Notes: generated by a model from the letters alone, not told the origin. A DNA stretch of 64,000 nt from Cypionkella sp. (GCF_028290025.1 NZ_JAQGKQ010000112.1:1-64000), one strand, 5' to 3'; counted from the first letter of the stretch, positions 26,528 to 35,605 are shown. Numbers and translations are program-made.

Positions 26528-27475
26528 ATGACACATCAGCCCCGCAAGATTATCATCGACACCGATCCCGGCCAAGACGACGCATTCGCAATTCTGTTGG
26601 CGCTGGGCAGCCCGGAAGATCTTGAGGTATTGGGCATCGTCGCGGTGGCGGGCAATGTGCCGCTGGCTTTGACGCAGAAGAACAGTCGGATGATTTGCGA
26701 GTTGGCTGGTCGCTCGGATGTGAAGGTGTATGCGGGTTGCGATCGGCCTTTGAAGCGCAAGCTGGTGACGGCGGAGCATGTGCATGGCAAAACTGGGCTG
26801 GACGGGCCGGTGCTGCCCGATCCGGTGATGCCGTTGCAAGATCAACATGGCGTCGATTTCATCATTGAGACATTGCGGCGCGAACCCGGCGGCACGGTGA
26901 CTTTGTGCCCGCTCGGGCCGCTGACCAATGTGGCGCAGGCGTTTTTGCAGGCGCCGGATGTGGTGGGCCGGGTGCAGGAAATCGTGCTGATGGGCGGGGC
27001 TTATTTTGAGGTCGGCAACATCACTCCGGCGGCGGAGTTCAATATCTATGTGGACCCTGAAGCGGCGGAGATCGTGTTCAAATCAGGCGTGCCTTTGGTG
27101 GTGATGCCGCTGGATGTGACTCATAAAGTTTTGACGACGAAACCTCGGGTGCAGGCTTTGCGGGATATGGGGACTGAGGTGGGGCGGGTTTCTGCGGCTT
27201 GGGCGGAGTTTTTTGAGCGGTTCGATTTGGCGAAATATGGCTCTGAGGGTGGGCCGCTGCATGATCCGACTGTGGTCGCGTATCTGATCAAGCCGGAGTT
27301 GTTTTCGGGGCGAATGATCAACGTCGAGATCGAGACTCAGTCAGAGCTTACTTTGGGGATGACTGTTGCGGATTGGTGGGGCGTGACGGACCGCGCGAAG
27401 AACGCGCTGTTTATCGGCGATGTCGATGCGCAGGGGTTTTATGATCTGCTGACGGAACGGTTGGCGCGGTTGTGA
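26528..27475 (+). CDS. Inosine-uridine preferring nucleoside hydrolase (IUNH family)
   Basis: A 315-residue nucleoside hydrolase. KIIIDTDPGQDDAFAILLAL is the Ca-binding N-terminal motif, CPLGPLTNVAQAF and VLMGGAYFEVGNITPAAEFNIYVDPEAA are the central blocks, and HDPTVVAYLI supplies the last calcium aspartate. It splits ribonucleosides to base and ribose in salvage. Purine versus pyrimidine preference cannot be read from the sequence. ATG 26528 has GGAG just upstream. It converges on phoB through a dispersed repeat. Confidence 0.92.
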   Translation: MTHQPRKIIIDTDPGQDDAFAILLALGSPEDLEVLGIVAVAGNVPLALTQKNSRMICELAGRSDVKVYAGCDRPLKRKLVTAEHVHGKTGLDGPVLPDPVMPLQDQHGVDFIIETLRREPGGTVTLCPLGPLTNVAQAFLQAPDVVGRVQEIVLMGGAYFEVGNITPAAEFNIYVDPEAAEIVFKSGVPLVVMPLDVTHKVLTTKPRVQALRDMGTEVGRVSAAWAEFFERFDLAKYGSEGGPLHDPTVVAYLIKPELFSGRMINVEIETQSELTLGMTVADWWGVTDRAKNALFIGDVDAQGFYDLLTERLARL

Positions 27476-27478
27476 GGA

Positions 27479-27515
27479 CCGGGGGCCAGCCCCCGGACCC
27501 CCGGAATATTTATGC
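27479..27515 (+). repeat. Dispersed GC-rich intergenic repeat, copy 3 (palindromic)
   Basis: CCGGGGGC-CA-GCCCCCGG is a perfect 8-bp-arm hairpin, followed by ACCCCCGGAATATTTATGCC. It lies four bases after the nucleoside hydrolase stop and may terminate transcription. It is closely related to the copy at 14486. Confidence 0.75.
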
Positions 27516-27565
27516 CAATGTGAAATTGTAAGGTGGTGTCGCGCGTGTCGGGGTTTAGGGCGTGC

Positions 27566-28252
27566 CTACCCCAGAGCGTAGCCCGCGCCGCGCACTGTTC
27601 GTAAGGGGTCATCCCCGCCGAAGGTGCAGAGCGATTTGCGCAATCGGCCGATGTGGACATCTACGGTGCGGGTATCAACGTAGATGTCGCGGCCCCAGAC
27701 CCGGTCCAGCAGCGACTCGCGCGAAAATACCCGGCCGGGTTTCTCCATGAAGGTCGCGAGCAGGCGAAACTCGGTGGGGCCAAGTTTCAAAACTTTGTCG
27801 TCGCGGTAAACGCGGTGGGTTTCGGTATCGAGCCGGATATCGCCCCATTCGAGCAGAAGACCAGCGGTGGCGGGACGCACACGGCGGAGTTGCGCACGCA
27901 GGCGGGCCATCAGCTCGACCACGGAATAGGGTTTGATGACGTAATCATCGGCGCCGGTTTCCAAGCCCCGCACCTTATCAACTTCTTCCGATCGCGCCGA
28001 GAGCATGATGATCGGGATGCCACGGGTTTCGGGGCGGGCTTTTAAGCGGCGACACACCTCTATCCCCGACACCAAAGGCATCATCCAATCAAGCAAGATC
28101 AGATCGGGAGCCTCCTCCGCGATCAGCGATAGAGCGTCTTCGCCATTGTCCGCGGTGCGGACCTCGAAGCCTTCGGCTTCAAGGTTGTACGAAAGTACGG
28201 CACGTTGCGCTGGTTCGTCTTCGACCAGCAGAACGGATGGGCGCGGTGCCAT
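27566..28252 (-). CDS. phoB: Phosphate regulon response regulator PhoB
   Basis: A 228-residue OmpR-class regulator. The receiver domain has acidic residues EDEP near residue 12, the phosphate-accepting aspartate in DLILLDWMMPLVSG and the switch lysine in DDYVIKPYS. The winged-helix domain has LGPTEFRLLATFMEKPGRVFSRESLLDRVWG and TRTVDVHIGRLRKSL, the DNA-reading helix. It binds Pho boxes such as the one before pstS. It is last in the pst operon; its ATG overlaps the phoU stop. Confidence 0.96.
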   Translation of the reverse strand: MAPRPSVLLVEDEPAQRAVLSYNLEAEGFEVRTADNGEDALSLIAEEAPDLILLDWMMPLVSGIEVCRRLKARPETRGIPIIMLSARSEEVDKVRGLETGADDYVIKPYSVVELMARLRAQLRRVRPATAGLLLEWGDIRLDTETHRVYRDDKVLKLGPTEFRLLATFMEKPGRVFSRESLLDRVWGRDIYVDTRTVDVHIGRLRKSLCTFGGDDPLRTVRGAGYALG

Positions 28253-28953
28253 CAGGCATTCCCCCCCGCGAGTTCGGCTTTCGGGCGATCTTCATCTGGC
28301 AGCGAGCCGGTGGCGAGATAGATTACCTGCTCGGCAATCGTGGTGGCATGGTCGCCAACGCGCTCGATGTTTTTGGCGATGAAATGCAGGTGCATACAGG
28401 CGGAGATGTTGCGGGTGTCTTCCATCATATGCGTTAGAAACTCGCGGAACAGCGCGTTATACATCTGGTCAACCTCTTGATCACGCAGGCGAACTTCGGC
28501 GGCCAGACCTGCATCGCGCGAGACGAACGCATCGAGCGCATCCTTCAGCAGCAAGCCGACTTGACGCGCCATGCGGCGGATCGAGCCTGCGGCACCGGGG
28601 ATTTGCGACATGGTGCCAAGCACCAGCGCACGTTTGGCGAGGTTCTTGGCATAATCGCCGCAACGCTCCAAGCTGGAGGCGATTTTCATCACGGTCAGCA
28701 CGGTGCGCAGATCAGTGGCGATGGGTGCGCGCAAGGCGATCAGGCGAGCGCATTCAGCGTTGACCGACTCTTCCAGCAAGTCGATGGCTTTATCGCCTTG
28801 GCGGACGTGTTCGGCCAAAGCTTCGTCTTGGGTTTCCAAGGCTTTGGCAGCGTCCGAAAGGGCCGCTTCGACAAGGCCACCCATTTTCATAATCATCGCC
28901 TGCACGGCTTCCAGATCACGATCAAAGGCACGGGTGATATGTTCATTCAGCAT
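28252..28953 (-). CDS. phoU: Phosphate signalling protein PhoU
   Basis: A 233-residue all-helical protein with two PhoU repeats: residues ~10-100 (MIMKMGGLVEAALSDAAKAL ... SSLERCGDYAKNLAKRA) and ~115-210 (MYNALFREFLTHMMEDTRNISACMHLHFIAKNIERVGDHATTIAEQVIYL). The two metal-cluster motifs ERCGDYA and ERVGDHA are intact. It relays PstSCAB status to PhoR and keeps the regulon off when phosphate is plentiful. It sits between pstB and phoB. Confidence 0.96.
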   Translation of the reverse strand: MLNEHITRAFDRDLEAVQAMIMKMGGLVEAALSDAAKALETQDEALAEHVRQGDKAIDLLEESVNAECARLIALRAPIATDLRTVLTVMKIASSLERCGDYAKNLAKRALVLGTMSQIPGAAGSIRRMARQVGLLLKDALDAFVSRDAGLAAEVRLRDQEVDQMYNALFREFLTHMMEDTRNISACMHLHFIAKNIERVGDHATTIAEQVIYLATGSLPDEDRPKAELAGGNA

Positions 28954-28964
28954 ATGATTGTTCC

Positions 28965-29759
28965 TTAACCGATCCGGCCAGAGATATAGGATTCCGTGCG
29001 GGGATCTTTGGGATTGGTGAAGATCTGCCCGGTTTCGCCGAATTCCACAAGGTTGCCGAGGTGGAAGAAGGCGGTGCGTTGGCTGACGCGCGCGGCTTGC
29101 TGCATCGAGTGGGTGACGATGACCACCGAGAATTGGCTGCGGAGTTCGTCGATCAACTCCTCAACCTGTGCGGTGGCGATTGGGTCGAGGGCCGAGCAGG
29201 GTTCGTCCATCAGCAGAACCTCGGGTGAGGTCGTGATGGCGCGGGCGATGCAGAGGCGCTGTTGTTGGCCGCCGGAAAGGCCAGTGCCGGGGGCTTGTAG
29301 GCGGTCTTTCACCTCGTTCCACAGGGCGGCTTTGCGCAGGCAGGACTCAACAATGGCGTCAAGTTCGGCTTTGTTGCGGGTCAGGCCGTGGATTTTCGGA
29401 CCGTAAGCGACGTTGTCATAGATCGACTTCGGGAACGGGTTTGGCTTTTGGAACACCATGCCGATGCGGGCGCGCAGTTGCACCGGATCGACGCGGGGAT
29501 CGTAAATGCTTTCGCCTTCCAGCGTGATAGAGCCTTCGACGCGGCAAGACGGAATGGTGTCGTTCATCCGGTTCAAACAGCGCAGGAAGGTGGATTTACC
29601 ACAGCCTGACGGGCCGATGAAGGCGGTGACGGTTTTGTCCATAATATCGACATCGACATCTTTGATGGCATGGTTGGTGCCATAATAGACCTGCGCTTTG
29701 CGGGCCTCTATCTTGATGGTCTGGGTGTCCACGCGGGTCTCCAATCGTTGGTCTTTCAT
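28965..29759 (-). CDS. pstB: Phosphate ABC transporter ATP-binding protein PstB
   Basis: A 264-residue ABC ATPase. [19 protein letters not shown] is the Walker A with the PstB-specific tail, [16 protein letters not shown] the signature motif, and [16 protein letters not shown] the Walker [18 protein letters not shown] is the PstB Q-loop region. ATG 29759 ([10 protein letters not shown]) has AAGGGA upstream and is preferred to the track start 29786, which would overlap pstA. It powers phosphate import. Confidence 0.97.
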   Translation of the reverse strand: MKDQRLETRVDTQTIKIEARKAQVYYGTNHAIKDVDVDIMDKTVTAFIGPSGCGKSTFLRCLNRMNDTIPSCRVEGSITLEGESIYDPRVDPVQLRARIGMVFQKPNPFPKSIYDNVAYGPKIHGLTRNKAELDAIVESCLRKAALWNEVKDRLQAPGTGLSGGQQQRLCIARAITTSPEVLLMDEPCSALDPIATAQVEELIDELRSQFSVVIVTHSMQQAARVSQRTAFFHLGNLVEFGETGQIFTNPKDPRTESYISGRIG

Positions 29760-29769
29760 GTGTTTTCCC

Positions 29770-31140
29770 TTACCAGCGGCGTTCAAATTTGCGGCGGAAG
29801 TAGATCGCCACGGCGTTCATCGCGATCAGGAAAACCAGCAGCACGATGATGGCCCCTGAGGCGCGCTCGACAAAGCCGGGGTCGCCGCGTTGGGTCCAGT
29901 TGTAGATTTGCACCGGGAGCGCCGAGGCGGGGTCGAATAGGCCCTCGGGCGGTGCGCCGGGGAAGTCGCGCACGAAGGCGACCATGCCGATCAGCAGCAG
30001 CGGTGCGGTTTCGCCCAAGGCTTGCGCGAGGCCGATGATGGTGCCGGTGAGAATACCGGGCATCGCGAGCGGCAGCACATGGTGAGTGATGGTTTGCAGA
30101 CGGCTCGCGCCAATCCCCAAGGCCGCGTCGCGGATGCTCGGCGGCACGGCTTTGAGGGCGGCGCGGGTCGGGATGATGATGCGCGGCAGCGTCATCAGCG
30201 TCAGCACGAGGCCGCCGACGATGGGGGCAGATTGCGGCAGGCCAGCGAAGTTGATGAAAATCGACAGGCCGAGGATGCCGTAAACGATAGAGGGCACGGC
30301 GGCGAGGTTGGCGATGTTCACCTCAATCAGGTCGGTGAAGTTGTTTTTGGGCGCAAACTCTTCGAGATAGACTGAGGTGGCGACACCGATCGGCAGCGCC
30401 AAGGCCAGCACTACGAACATCATATACAGCGAGCCTACGATGGCGACACCAAGGCCAGCGGCCTCGGGGCGTTTGTCGGAGGCGTCGGGCATGGTCATAA
30501 AGCCCGTGTTGAAGCTGGTGCTGAGCACGCCTGCGGCTTTGAGTTTATCCGCCATGGCGAGTTGCTCGGGCGAGGTGTTTTTGTCCAGAGCCGCAGATTC
30601 CATGGAAACCCGGCCTTTGTAGTAGCCGTCGATACGGCCCGAGGCGAGCAACGTGAAGTTGATCGTGGTGCCGATGAGTGAGGGGTCTGCCAGCACGCGG
30701 TTGCGCAGGGTGGCGGGGGATTCCTCAGATATCATTTTGGCGAGGGCTTTGGCATCCATGCCACCAAGGTCGATACCTTTGGCGGTAATTTCGGCACCCA
30801 GCGACGCCGCCAGCAATTTGCCATAGGCGACAGTGGTGGCTTTAGAAAGGTCCGCCGGATCGCGCTTGCCGCCTTTATCAAGGAGGGCAGCATCCAGAGT
30901 TACTGGGATGGTCATGAAGGTCTGCCGGAAGGCTGGCAGGCCATTGCCGAAGATCGAAACCAGCAGCCAGACGAGGGCCAGTAGGGCTACCACGATGGCC
31001 GACAACCCGTAAGCGCGGAAGCGTTTCTCGGTGGCGTTGCGGGCTTTGGTGCGCGGGTCTTGCAGCAGCAAAGACGCGCGGGTGTCGATGGCGGCGCGGG
31101 GGTGCAAAGGCGAGCCTTTAAGTGAGATTGGGGCGGTCAT
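29770..31140 (-). CDS. pstA: Phosphate ABC transporter permease PstA, long form
   Basis: A 456-residue permease, about 160 residues longer than E. coli PstA. The extra part is an N-terminal helix ([20 protein letters not shown]) followed by a periplasmic domain of about 150 residues, the DUF3333-type extension known in Alphaproteobacteria. The permease core runs from about residue 230, with the EAA-like loop [25 protein letters not shown] equivalent seen as [17 protein letters not shown]. It overlaps pstC by 4 bp. Confidence 0.95.
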   Translation of the reverse strand: MTAPISLKGSPLHPRAAIDTRASLLLQDPRTKARNATEKRFRAYGLSAIVVALLALVWLLVSIFGNGLPAFRQTFMTIPVTLDAALLDKGGKRDPADLSKATTVAYGKLLAASLGAEITAKGIDLGGMDAKALAKMISEESPATLRNRVLADPSLIGTTINFTLLASGRIDGYYKGRVSMESAALDKNTSPEQLAMADKLKAAGVLSTSFNTGFMTMPDASDKRPEAAGLGVAIVGSLYMMFVVLALALPIGVATSVYLEEFAPKNNFTDLIEVNIANLAAVPSIVYGILGLSIFINFAGLPQSAPIVGGLVLTLMTLPRIIIPTRAALKAVPPSIRDAALGIGASRLQTITHHVLPLAMPGILTGTIIGLAQALGETAPLLLIGMVAFVRDFPGAPPEGLFDPASALPVQIYNWTQRGDPGFVERASGAIIVLLVFLIAMNAVAIYFRRKFERRW

Positions 31141-32585
31141 TCGTATTGCTCCCGGTATTTACGCACAATCACCAGGGCTACGATGTTCAGCGCCAAGGTC
31201 AGGCAGAACAAGGTGAGGCCAAGCGCGAAGGCGACCAAGGTTTCAGGGCTGGCAAATTCGGTATCACCAGTCAACTGGCTGACGATTTTCACCGTAACGG
31301 TTGTCATCGCCTCAAACGGGTTCATCGAGAGTTGGGCTGCGGCCCCTGCCCCCATCACCACGATCATCGTCTCACCGATGGCGCGGCTTGCGGCGAGAAG
31401 AACTGCGCCGACGATGCCGGGAAGGGCTGCGGGGATCACCACTTGTTTGATGGTTTCCGAAGGGGTGGCACCGAGGCCGAGCGAGCCATCACGCAAGCTT
31501 TGCGGCACGGCGTTGATGATGTCGTCTGACAGCGAGGATACGAACGGGATCACCATGATGCCCATCACGAGGCCAGCGGTCATCACTGAGGACGACGAGT
31601 TGCCAAGGCCCAAGGGCGAGGCGAAGTAGTCGCGTAGCAGGGGGCCGACGGTGACAAGGGCGAACAACCCGTAGACGATGGTCGGGATGCCGGCGAGAAT
31701 CTCGATGGCGGGTTTCACCCAAGCGCGGGTGGAGCGGGATGCGTATTCGGCCAAGTAAATCGCGGACATCAGGCCGATTGGCACGGCAACGACCAAGGCG
31801 ATCACCGAGACGTAAAGCGTGCCCCACAACAGCGGCAGGATGCCAAGTTGCGAGCCGCCGCCGAACTGCGGTTTCCAGACGGTCGAGAAGAAAAACTCGG
31901 AGGCCGGATAAAGCCGGAAGAAGTGGATCGACTCAAACAGCAGCGAGGCGACGATCCCAACGGTGGTCAGCACCGCGATCAGGCTGGAGGCCATCAGCAG
32001 CCACATCGCGAATTGCTCGGTGGCGTTGCGGGCGCGGTATTCGGGTTTGATCCGGCTTAGACCGAACGCCAGTCCTGCCAGCGCCAAGACCAAAGCCGCG
32101 ATAGTCATTGCCAGTCGCGATGTGTCGCCAGACGAGCGCAGCGCCGCGGTTGCAGCCAAGGTGGACGGGGTGGGTTCGGTTTCTAGCACCACGCCTGCGG
32201 TGTTCAGCGCAGCTTTCAGTGCGGTTGGGCTGGCGAGCAACGGCGTTACGTCTTGGCCACGCGCGGCCAACATATCCAGACCAGCGGCGACACGGCGCAC
32301 ATCGGCCATCACCAGCTCGGCTGATTTGCCCGCCGGCAGTTCGGCCGGATTGATCAGGTTGAGGGCTTTGGTCTCCAGAAACAGCGGCTGGGCCAGCAGC
32401 CAAGCCGCGATCAAAAAGAACGCGGGCACAGCGGTCAGAAGTGCGGTGATGCGGCCATAGAACGGCGGCAGTGAGTGCAATTTGCGAATGTCACCTTCGA
32501 CCTGTGCGACTGCCTTGCGGCGGCCGATCACATAGCCAGCAACGGCGAGGGCGAGAAGTACAAGGAGGAGAAGGCCGAGGCTCAT
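31137..32585 (-). CDS. pstC: Phosphate ABC transporter permease PstC, long form
   Basis: A 482-residue permease, clearly longer than E. coli PstC (about 320). The first ~210 residues contain two or three helices around a periplasmic segment (PstC_N type). The core has VGIVASLLFESIHFFRLYP, WGTLYVSVIALVVAVPIGLMSAIYLAEYAS, the ABC-contact loop INAVPQSLRDGSLGLGATPSETIK and SRAIGETMIVVMGAG. It pairs with PstA. A GC-rich stem-loop separates it from pstS. Confidence 0.95.
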   Translation of the reverse strand: MSLGLLLLVLLALAVAGYVIGRRKAVAQVEGDIRKLHSLPPFYGRITALLTAVPAFFLIAAWLLAQPLFLETKALNLINPAELPAGKSAELVMADVRRVAAGLDMLAARGQDVTPLLASPTALKAALNTAGVVLETEPTPSTLAATAALRSSGDTSRLAMTIAALVLALAGLAFGLSRIKPEYRARNATEQFAMWLLMASSLIAVLTTVGIVASLLFESIHFFRLYPASEFFFSTVWKPQFGGGSQLGILPLLWGTLYVSVIALVVAVPIGLMSAIYLAEYASRSTRAWVKPAIEILAGIPTIVYGLFALVTVGPLLRDYFASPLGLGNSSSSVMTAGLVMGIMVIPFVSSLSDDIINAVPQSLRDGSLGLGATPSETIKQVVIPAALPGIVGAVLLAASRAIGETMIVVMGAGAAAQLSMNPFEAMTTVTVKIVSQLTGDTEFASPETLVAFALGLTLFCLTLALNIVALVIVRKYREQYE

Positions 32586-32647
32586 GGGGATCCTGCCGAT
32601 GAGAGGGAAAGGCTTGGGAATGTCGCGCAGAGGGGCGCTGGGAGTGA

Positions 32648-32675
32648 AAGCGGCGCGAGGTGTCTCGCGCCGCTT
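32648..32675 (-). terminator. Perfect 12-bp stem-loop between pstS and pstC
   Basis: AAGCGGCGCGAG and CTCGCGCCGCTT pair around a 4-nt loop, 11 nt after the pstS stop. No T run follows in the direction of transcription. It fits an attenuator or mRNA 3' stabiliser that raises PstS over PstCAB. Confidence 0.6.
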
Positions 32676-32686
32676 CCAGCTTTAGA

Positions 32687-33742
32687 TTATTGCAGTGGGC
32701 CCATTACGGTTTCGGCTTCTACAGCCGCTTGGGTTGCTGCGAGTTCTGGATCGGGAACCAAGCCGTAGTCAGCCAAAGCGCCGCCCGGGCCAGCCATATC
32801 GTCAGAGACGAAGAAGGCGATGTATTCTTTCAGGCCGGGGATCACGCCGATATGGGCTTTCTTGACGTAGAAGTAGAGCGGGCGCGATACTGGGTATTCG
32901 CCTTTCGAGATCGTCTCAACCGACGGCACGATGCCGTTGACGGTGGCAACTTTCAGCTTGTCGGTGTTGTTTTCGTAGAACGACAGACCGAACACGCCGA
33001 CGGCGTTTTTGTTGGCAGCGATACGGCTGAGCGTTTCGGTGTAGTCGCCGTCGATATCAACCGCTGTGCCATCCGAACGGGTGGTGAAGCACTGCTTTTC
33101 AGCGTCTTTTTTCTTGTCAGCTTCTTCAGCAGCAGTCGAGGCCGCCAAGAACAGATCGTAAGCGCCGTTGGTTTTGCAACCTTCCAGCAGAACCTTGGTG
33201 TCGAACACTTCACGGGTGCCGTGCTTGGTGCCGGGGATGAAGGTCAGGATGTCTTGTGCTGGCAAAGCGGCATTGGCGTCAGCCCAGGTTTTAGCGGTGT
33301 TGGCAACCAGAGCGCCGTCTTTGGCAACGGTGCCGCCGATTGCGTTGAACACATCAACCGGGGTCAGCACGAAATCCGGGCCGTTGATGTCGGAAGCGAA
33401 CACGATGCCATCATAGCCAATGCGGACTTCCATGATGTCGGTGACGCCATTGGTTTTGCACAGGTCGATGTCGGATTGGCTGATGCGCGAGGACGAGTTC
33501 GCGATGTCGATGGTCGACTCGCCCACGCCTTCGCACAACTTCTTACGGCCAGCGCCCGAACCGCCACCTTCAACGACCGGGGTCTTGAATTCGCCGTTTT
33601 CGCCGAACGCTTCAGCCACGATCGTGGCGTAAGGCAGCACTGTCGAGGAGCCTGCGATTTGCAGCTGGTCACGCGCCGAAGCGATGACAGTCGATGCAGC
33701 AAGGATCGCTAGCGCGGAAGGGATCAGTTTGATCAGAGACAT
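32687..33742 (-). CDS. pstS: Periplasmic phosphate-binding protein PstS
   Basis: A 351-residue binding protein. The signal peptide is MSLIKLIPSALAILAASTVIASA. DQLQIAGSSTVLPYATIVAEAFGE contains the phosphate-contacting SST, GGGSGAGRKKLCEG and SSRISQSDID are further family blocks, and PGTKHGTREVFD supplies another phosphate loop. ATG 33742, with GGAGAG upstream, is preferred to 33754. The operon promoter has three PhoB repeats. Confidence 0.95.
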   Translation of the reverse strand: MSLIKLIPSALAILAASTVIASARDQLQIAGSSTVLPYATIVAEAFGENGEFKTPVVEGGGSGAGRKKLCEGVGESTIDIANSSSRISQSDIDLCKTNGVTDIMEVRIGYDGIVFASDINGPDFVLTPVDVFNAIGGTVAKDGALVANTAKTWADANAALPAQDILTFIPGTKHGTREVFDTKVLLEGCKTNGAYDLFLAASTAAEEADKKKDAEKQCFTTRSDGTAVDIDGDYTETLSRIAANKNAVGVFGLSFYENNTDKLKVATVNGIVPSVETISKGEYPVSRPLYFYVKKAHIGVIPGLKEYIAFFVSDDMAGPGGALADYGLVPDPELAATQAAVEAETVMGPLQ

Positions 33743-33823
33743 TATGCTCTCCATTAATTCCCGAGGGCTGCCCGGATGGCCTGCCCTTCGCCGCCCCGTC
33801 TAGGCGGGATATCCTATGGTTTT

Positions 33824-33852
33824 GCGACAGTTTTGTAACAGTTATATGACGG
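33824..33852 (-). promoter_or_regulatory. Pho box with three PhoB half-sites upstream of pstS
   Basis: On the minus strand: CCGTCAT-ATAA-CTGTTAC-AAAA-CTGTCGC, followed by AAAACC. The 7-bp direct repeats match CTGTCAT-like PhoB half-sites with the expected 11-bp period and A/T-rich 4-bp spacers. The site lies about 80-110 bp before the pstS start. Confidence 0.85.
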
Positions 33853-33895
33853 GGTGGCTCGGGGGATGGGAAACGGGCTGAAATGCGACGGTAGC

Positions 33896-33940
33896 GGGGA
33901 TCGGGGAGCCTCCGGCGGGAGTATTTAAGCCGGTATGAAT
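33896..33940 (+). repeat. Dispersed GC-rich intergenic repeat, copy 4 (variant)
   Basis: CGGGGATCGGGGAGCCTCCGGCGGGAGTATTTAAGCCGGTATGAATGG, between phoR and pstS. It shares GGAGCCTCCGG and the TATTT-GCC-TGAA order with the copy at 21005. Confidence 0.6.
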
Positions 33941-33960
33941 GGCTAGGCGGGGATTCTTGG

Positions 33961-34989
33961 TTAACGGGGTTCGTAGGGCAGCAGCACCGAGAATCGGCTG
34001 CCTTTCCCTTTGGCGCTTTCGATTATCAGGCGGCCTCGGTGGCGGTTGACGATGTGTTTGACGATGGCGAGGCCCAAGCCGGTGCCACCCTTCTCGCGCG
34101 ATCGGTGGCCGTCGACTCGGTAGAAACGTTCAGTCAGGCGCGGGATGTGCAGCGGGTCAATGCCCTCACCTTGATCAGAGACCGAAATCCGCAACTGCTG
34201 ACCGCGCGGGCCTTTTTCCATGTTCAGCGCGACGCGGACTTGAGAGTCGGCTCGGCTGCCATATTTTACCGCGTTCTCGACCAAATTGGTCAGCACTTGC
34301 GTCATCTGATCATGGTCAGCGCGAATCATCAGCGGCTGATCTGCTCCCTCTATGACAATCTTGACGCGCGCAGCTTCGGCGACCGGGCGCAGGCTGGCGA
34401 CGGAGGCTTGCAAAAGTCCGGCGATATCAAGTTCGTCCGAAGGCACCACGCGTTCTTCCGACTCAACCCGGCTGAGATGCAGCAGATCGCGCACCAGACG
34501 GTTCATCCGCTCGGCTTCGCTCGCCATAATCGCCAAAAACCGCTCGCGCGCCGGGGCGTCATTGCGGGCGGGACCGCGCAGGGTTTCGATGAAGCCCAGC
34601 AAAGCAGTCAGTGGCGTGCGCAGTTCGTGGCTGACATTGGCGACAAAATCGCGGCGCATCTGGTCCATCTGCTCCCATGCCGAGCGATCCTCGAAGGCGC
34701 AAAGCACACCCTGCGGCACCGGGCTGACCGTGACCTCATAGACCGTATCTTGGGCCGCGCCCGCGAGTGTCAACCGCACACGGCCACTTTGACCGCGCAG
34801 CAGGGCCTGCGAAATCGCCTGCAAAAACTCGGGCTGCCGAAAGCTAAGCGCATGGTGACGATCCAATATCGCCGGACCAAACAGAGCCGTGGCCGCCGCG
34901 TTGGCCTGCACGATCCGCTCATCCGCGCCGATCAGCATCACCGGCAGCGGCAAGCCGCCCAGCAACGCCCGTAATGCCTCGTTATCCAT
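33961..34989 (-). CDS. phoR: Phosphate regulon sensor histidine kinase PhoR
   Basis: A 342-residue histidine kinase. A PAS-like segment (LPLPVMLIGADERIVQANAAATALFG) precedes the dimerisation helix with the phospho-acceptor histidine in RRDFVANVSHELRTPLTALLGF and the ATPase domain: LTNLVENAVKYG (N box), VSDQGEGIDP (G1), GGTGLGLAIVKHIV (G2). No transmembrane helix is visible, unlike E. coli PhoR, so it may be soluble or held at PstSCAB-PhoU. ATG 34989 is preferred to 35037. It is separated from pstS by the Pho box region. Confidence 0.9.
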   Translation of the reverse strand: MDNEALRALLGGLPLPVMLIGADERIVQANAAATALFGPAILDRHHALSFRQPEFLQAISQALLRGQSGRVRLTLAGAAQDTVYEVTVSPVPQGVLCAFEDRSAWEQMDQMRRDFVANVSHELRTPLTALLGFIETLRGPARNDAPARERFLAIMASEAERMNRLVRDLLHLSRVESEERVVPSDELDIAGLLQASVASLRPVAEAARVKIVIEGADQPLMIRADHDQMTQVLTNLVENAVKYGSRADSQVRVALNMEKGPRGQQLRISVSDQGEGIDPLHIPRLTERFYRVDGHRSREKGGTGLGLAIVKHIVNRHRGRLIIESAKGKGSRFSVLLPYEPR

Positions 34990-35065
34990 CGCCTGCCCCC
35001 AGTTTTGCTTTGTGTAGTCTGACGGCGGCATTTGCACCAGTTCGGGCTTGCCCGCGCGCGCGTGA

Positions 35066-35093
35066 TTGACGTATCATTACGCGAGTTTAGTAA
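35066..35093 (+). promoter_or_regulatory. Possible promoter of the hypothetical gene at 35163
   Basis: TTGACG, a 16-bp spacer, then TAGTAA, 70 bp upstream of the start codon in the gap divergent from phoR. The match is fair and untested. Confidence 0.4.
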
Positions 35094-35162
35094 CAACAAT
35101 TCACGCTTCGGCTGTAGAGTGCGCTTTGGCACCCATCCTCGGCGTTTGAGGTGGGAGGCTTG

Positions 35163-35534
35163 ATGCCACCAATGTCCGAATCCGATCAAAGAATTGGCCA
35201 TGGAAATGGGCCGCAGTATCGGCGCATTCTCTATCTTGCGGGCGGTGAGCATGCGCCGATCTCGCAGGACGCGCTGATTTTCACCATACCATTCGCGCAG
35301 CTGTCCGCCGAGGAATTGGCGCGGGTTTCGCCCGATACTGTGGTGTTTCCGTTGTTTACCGCCAATCTGGATGCGACGGTCATTCTGACGGAACTGAAGG
35401 CTCTGGGCTATCGCGGGCGTTGTCTTGTGTTGACGCCGCGCTTGCCGAAGCCGCATCTGATCGAGGCCGAGCTGCGCGGCTGTGGTGGTGCAATGCAGAT
35501 CGAGCTTTTGACCACAGACGCACCGATGGGATGA
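35163..35534 (+). CDS. Hypothetical protein, 123 aa
   Basis: I do not recognise a named family. The protein begins MPPMSESDQRIGHG with GGGAGG 6 nt upstream. It has no signal peptide or membrane helix. The middle (DALIFTIPFAQLSAEELARVSPDTVVFPLF) and the end (LTELKALGYRGRCLVLTPRLPKPHLIEAEL) read like alternating strands and helices of an alpha/beta fold resembling a partial receiver-like or Rossmann-like domain, but no catalytic motif is visible. Divergent from phoR, convergent with iolB. Real coding is supported by the ribosome site and natural amino acid composition. Confidence 0.7.
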   Translation: MPPMSESDQRIGHGNGPQYRRILYLAGGEHAPISQDALIFTIPFAQLSAEELARVSPDTVVFPLFTANLDATVILTELKALGYRGRCLVLTPRLPKPHLIEAELRGCGGAMQIELLTTDAPMG

Positions 35535-35605
35535 ACGTTAGTAAGCTTTGCGGCGCGAGCAGTGACGCGGTGCCCGTTGGCGGAATATCAGCGGTCGATT
35601 TGACC

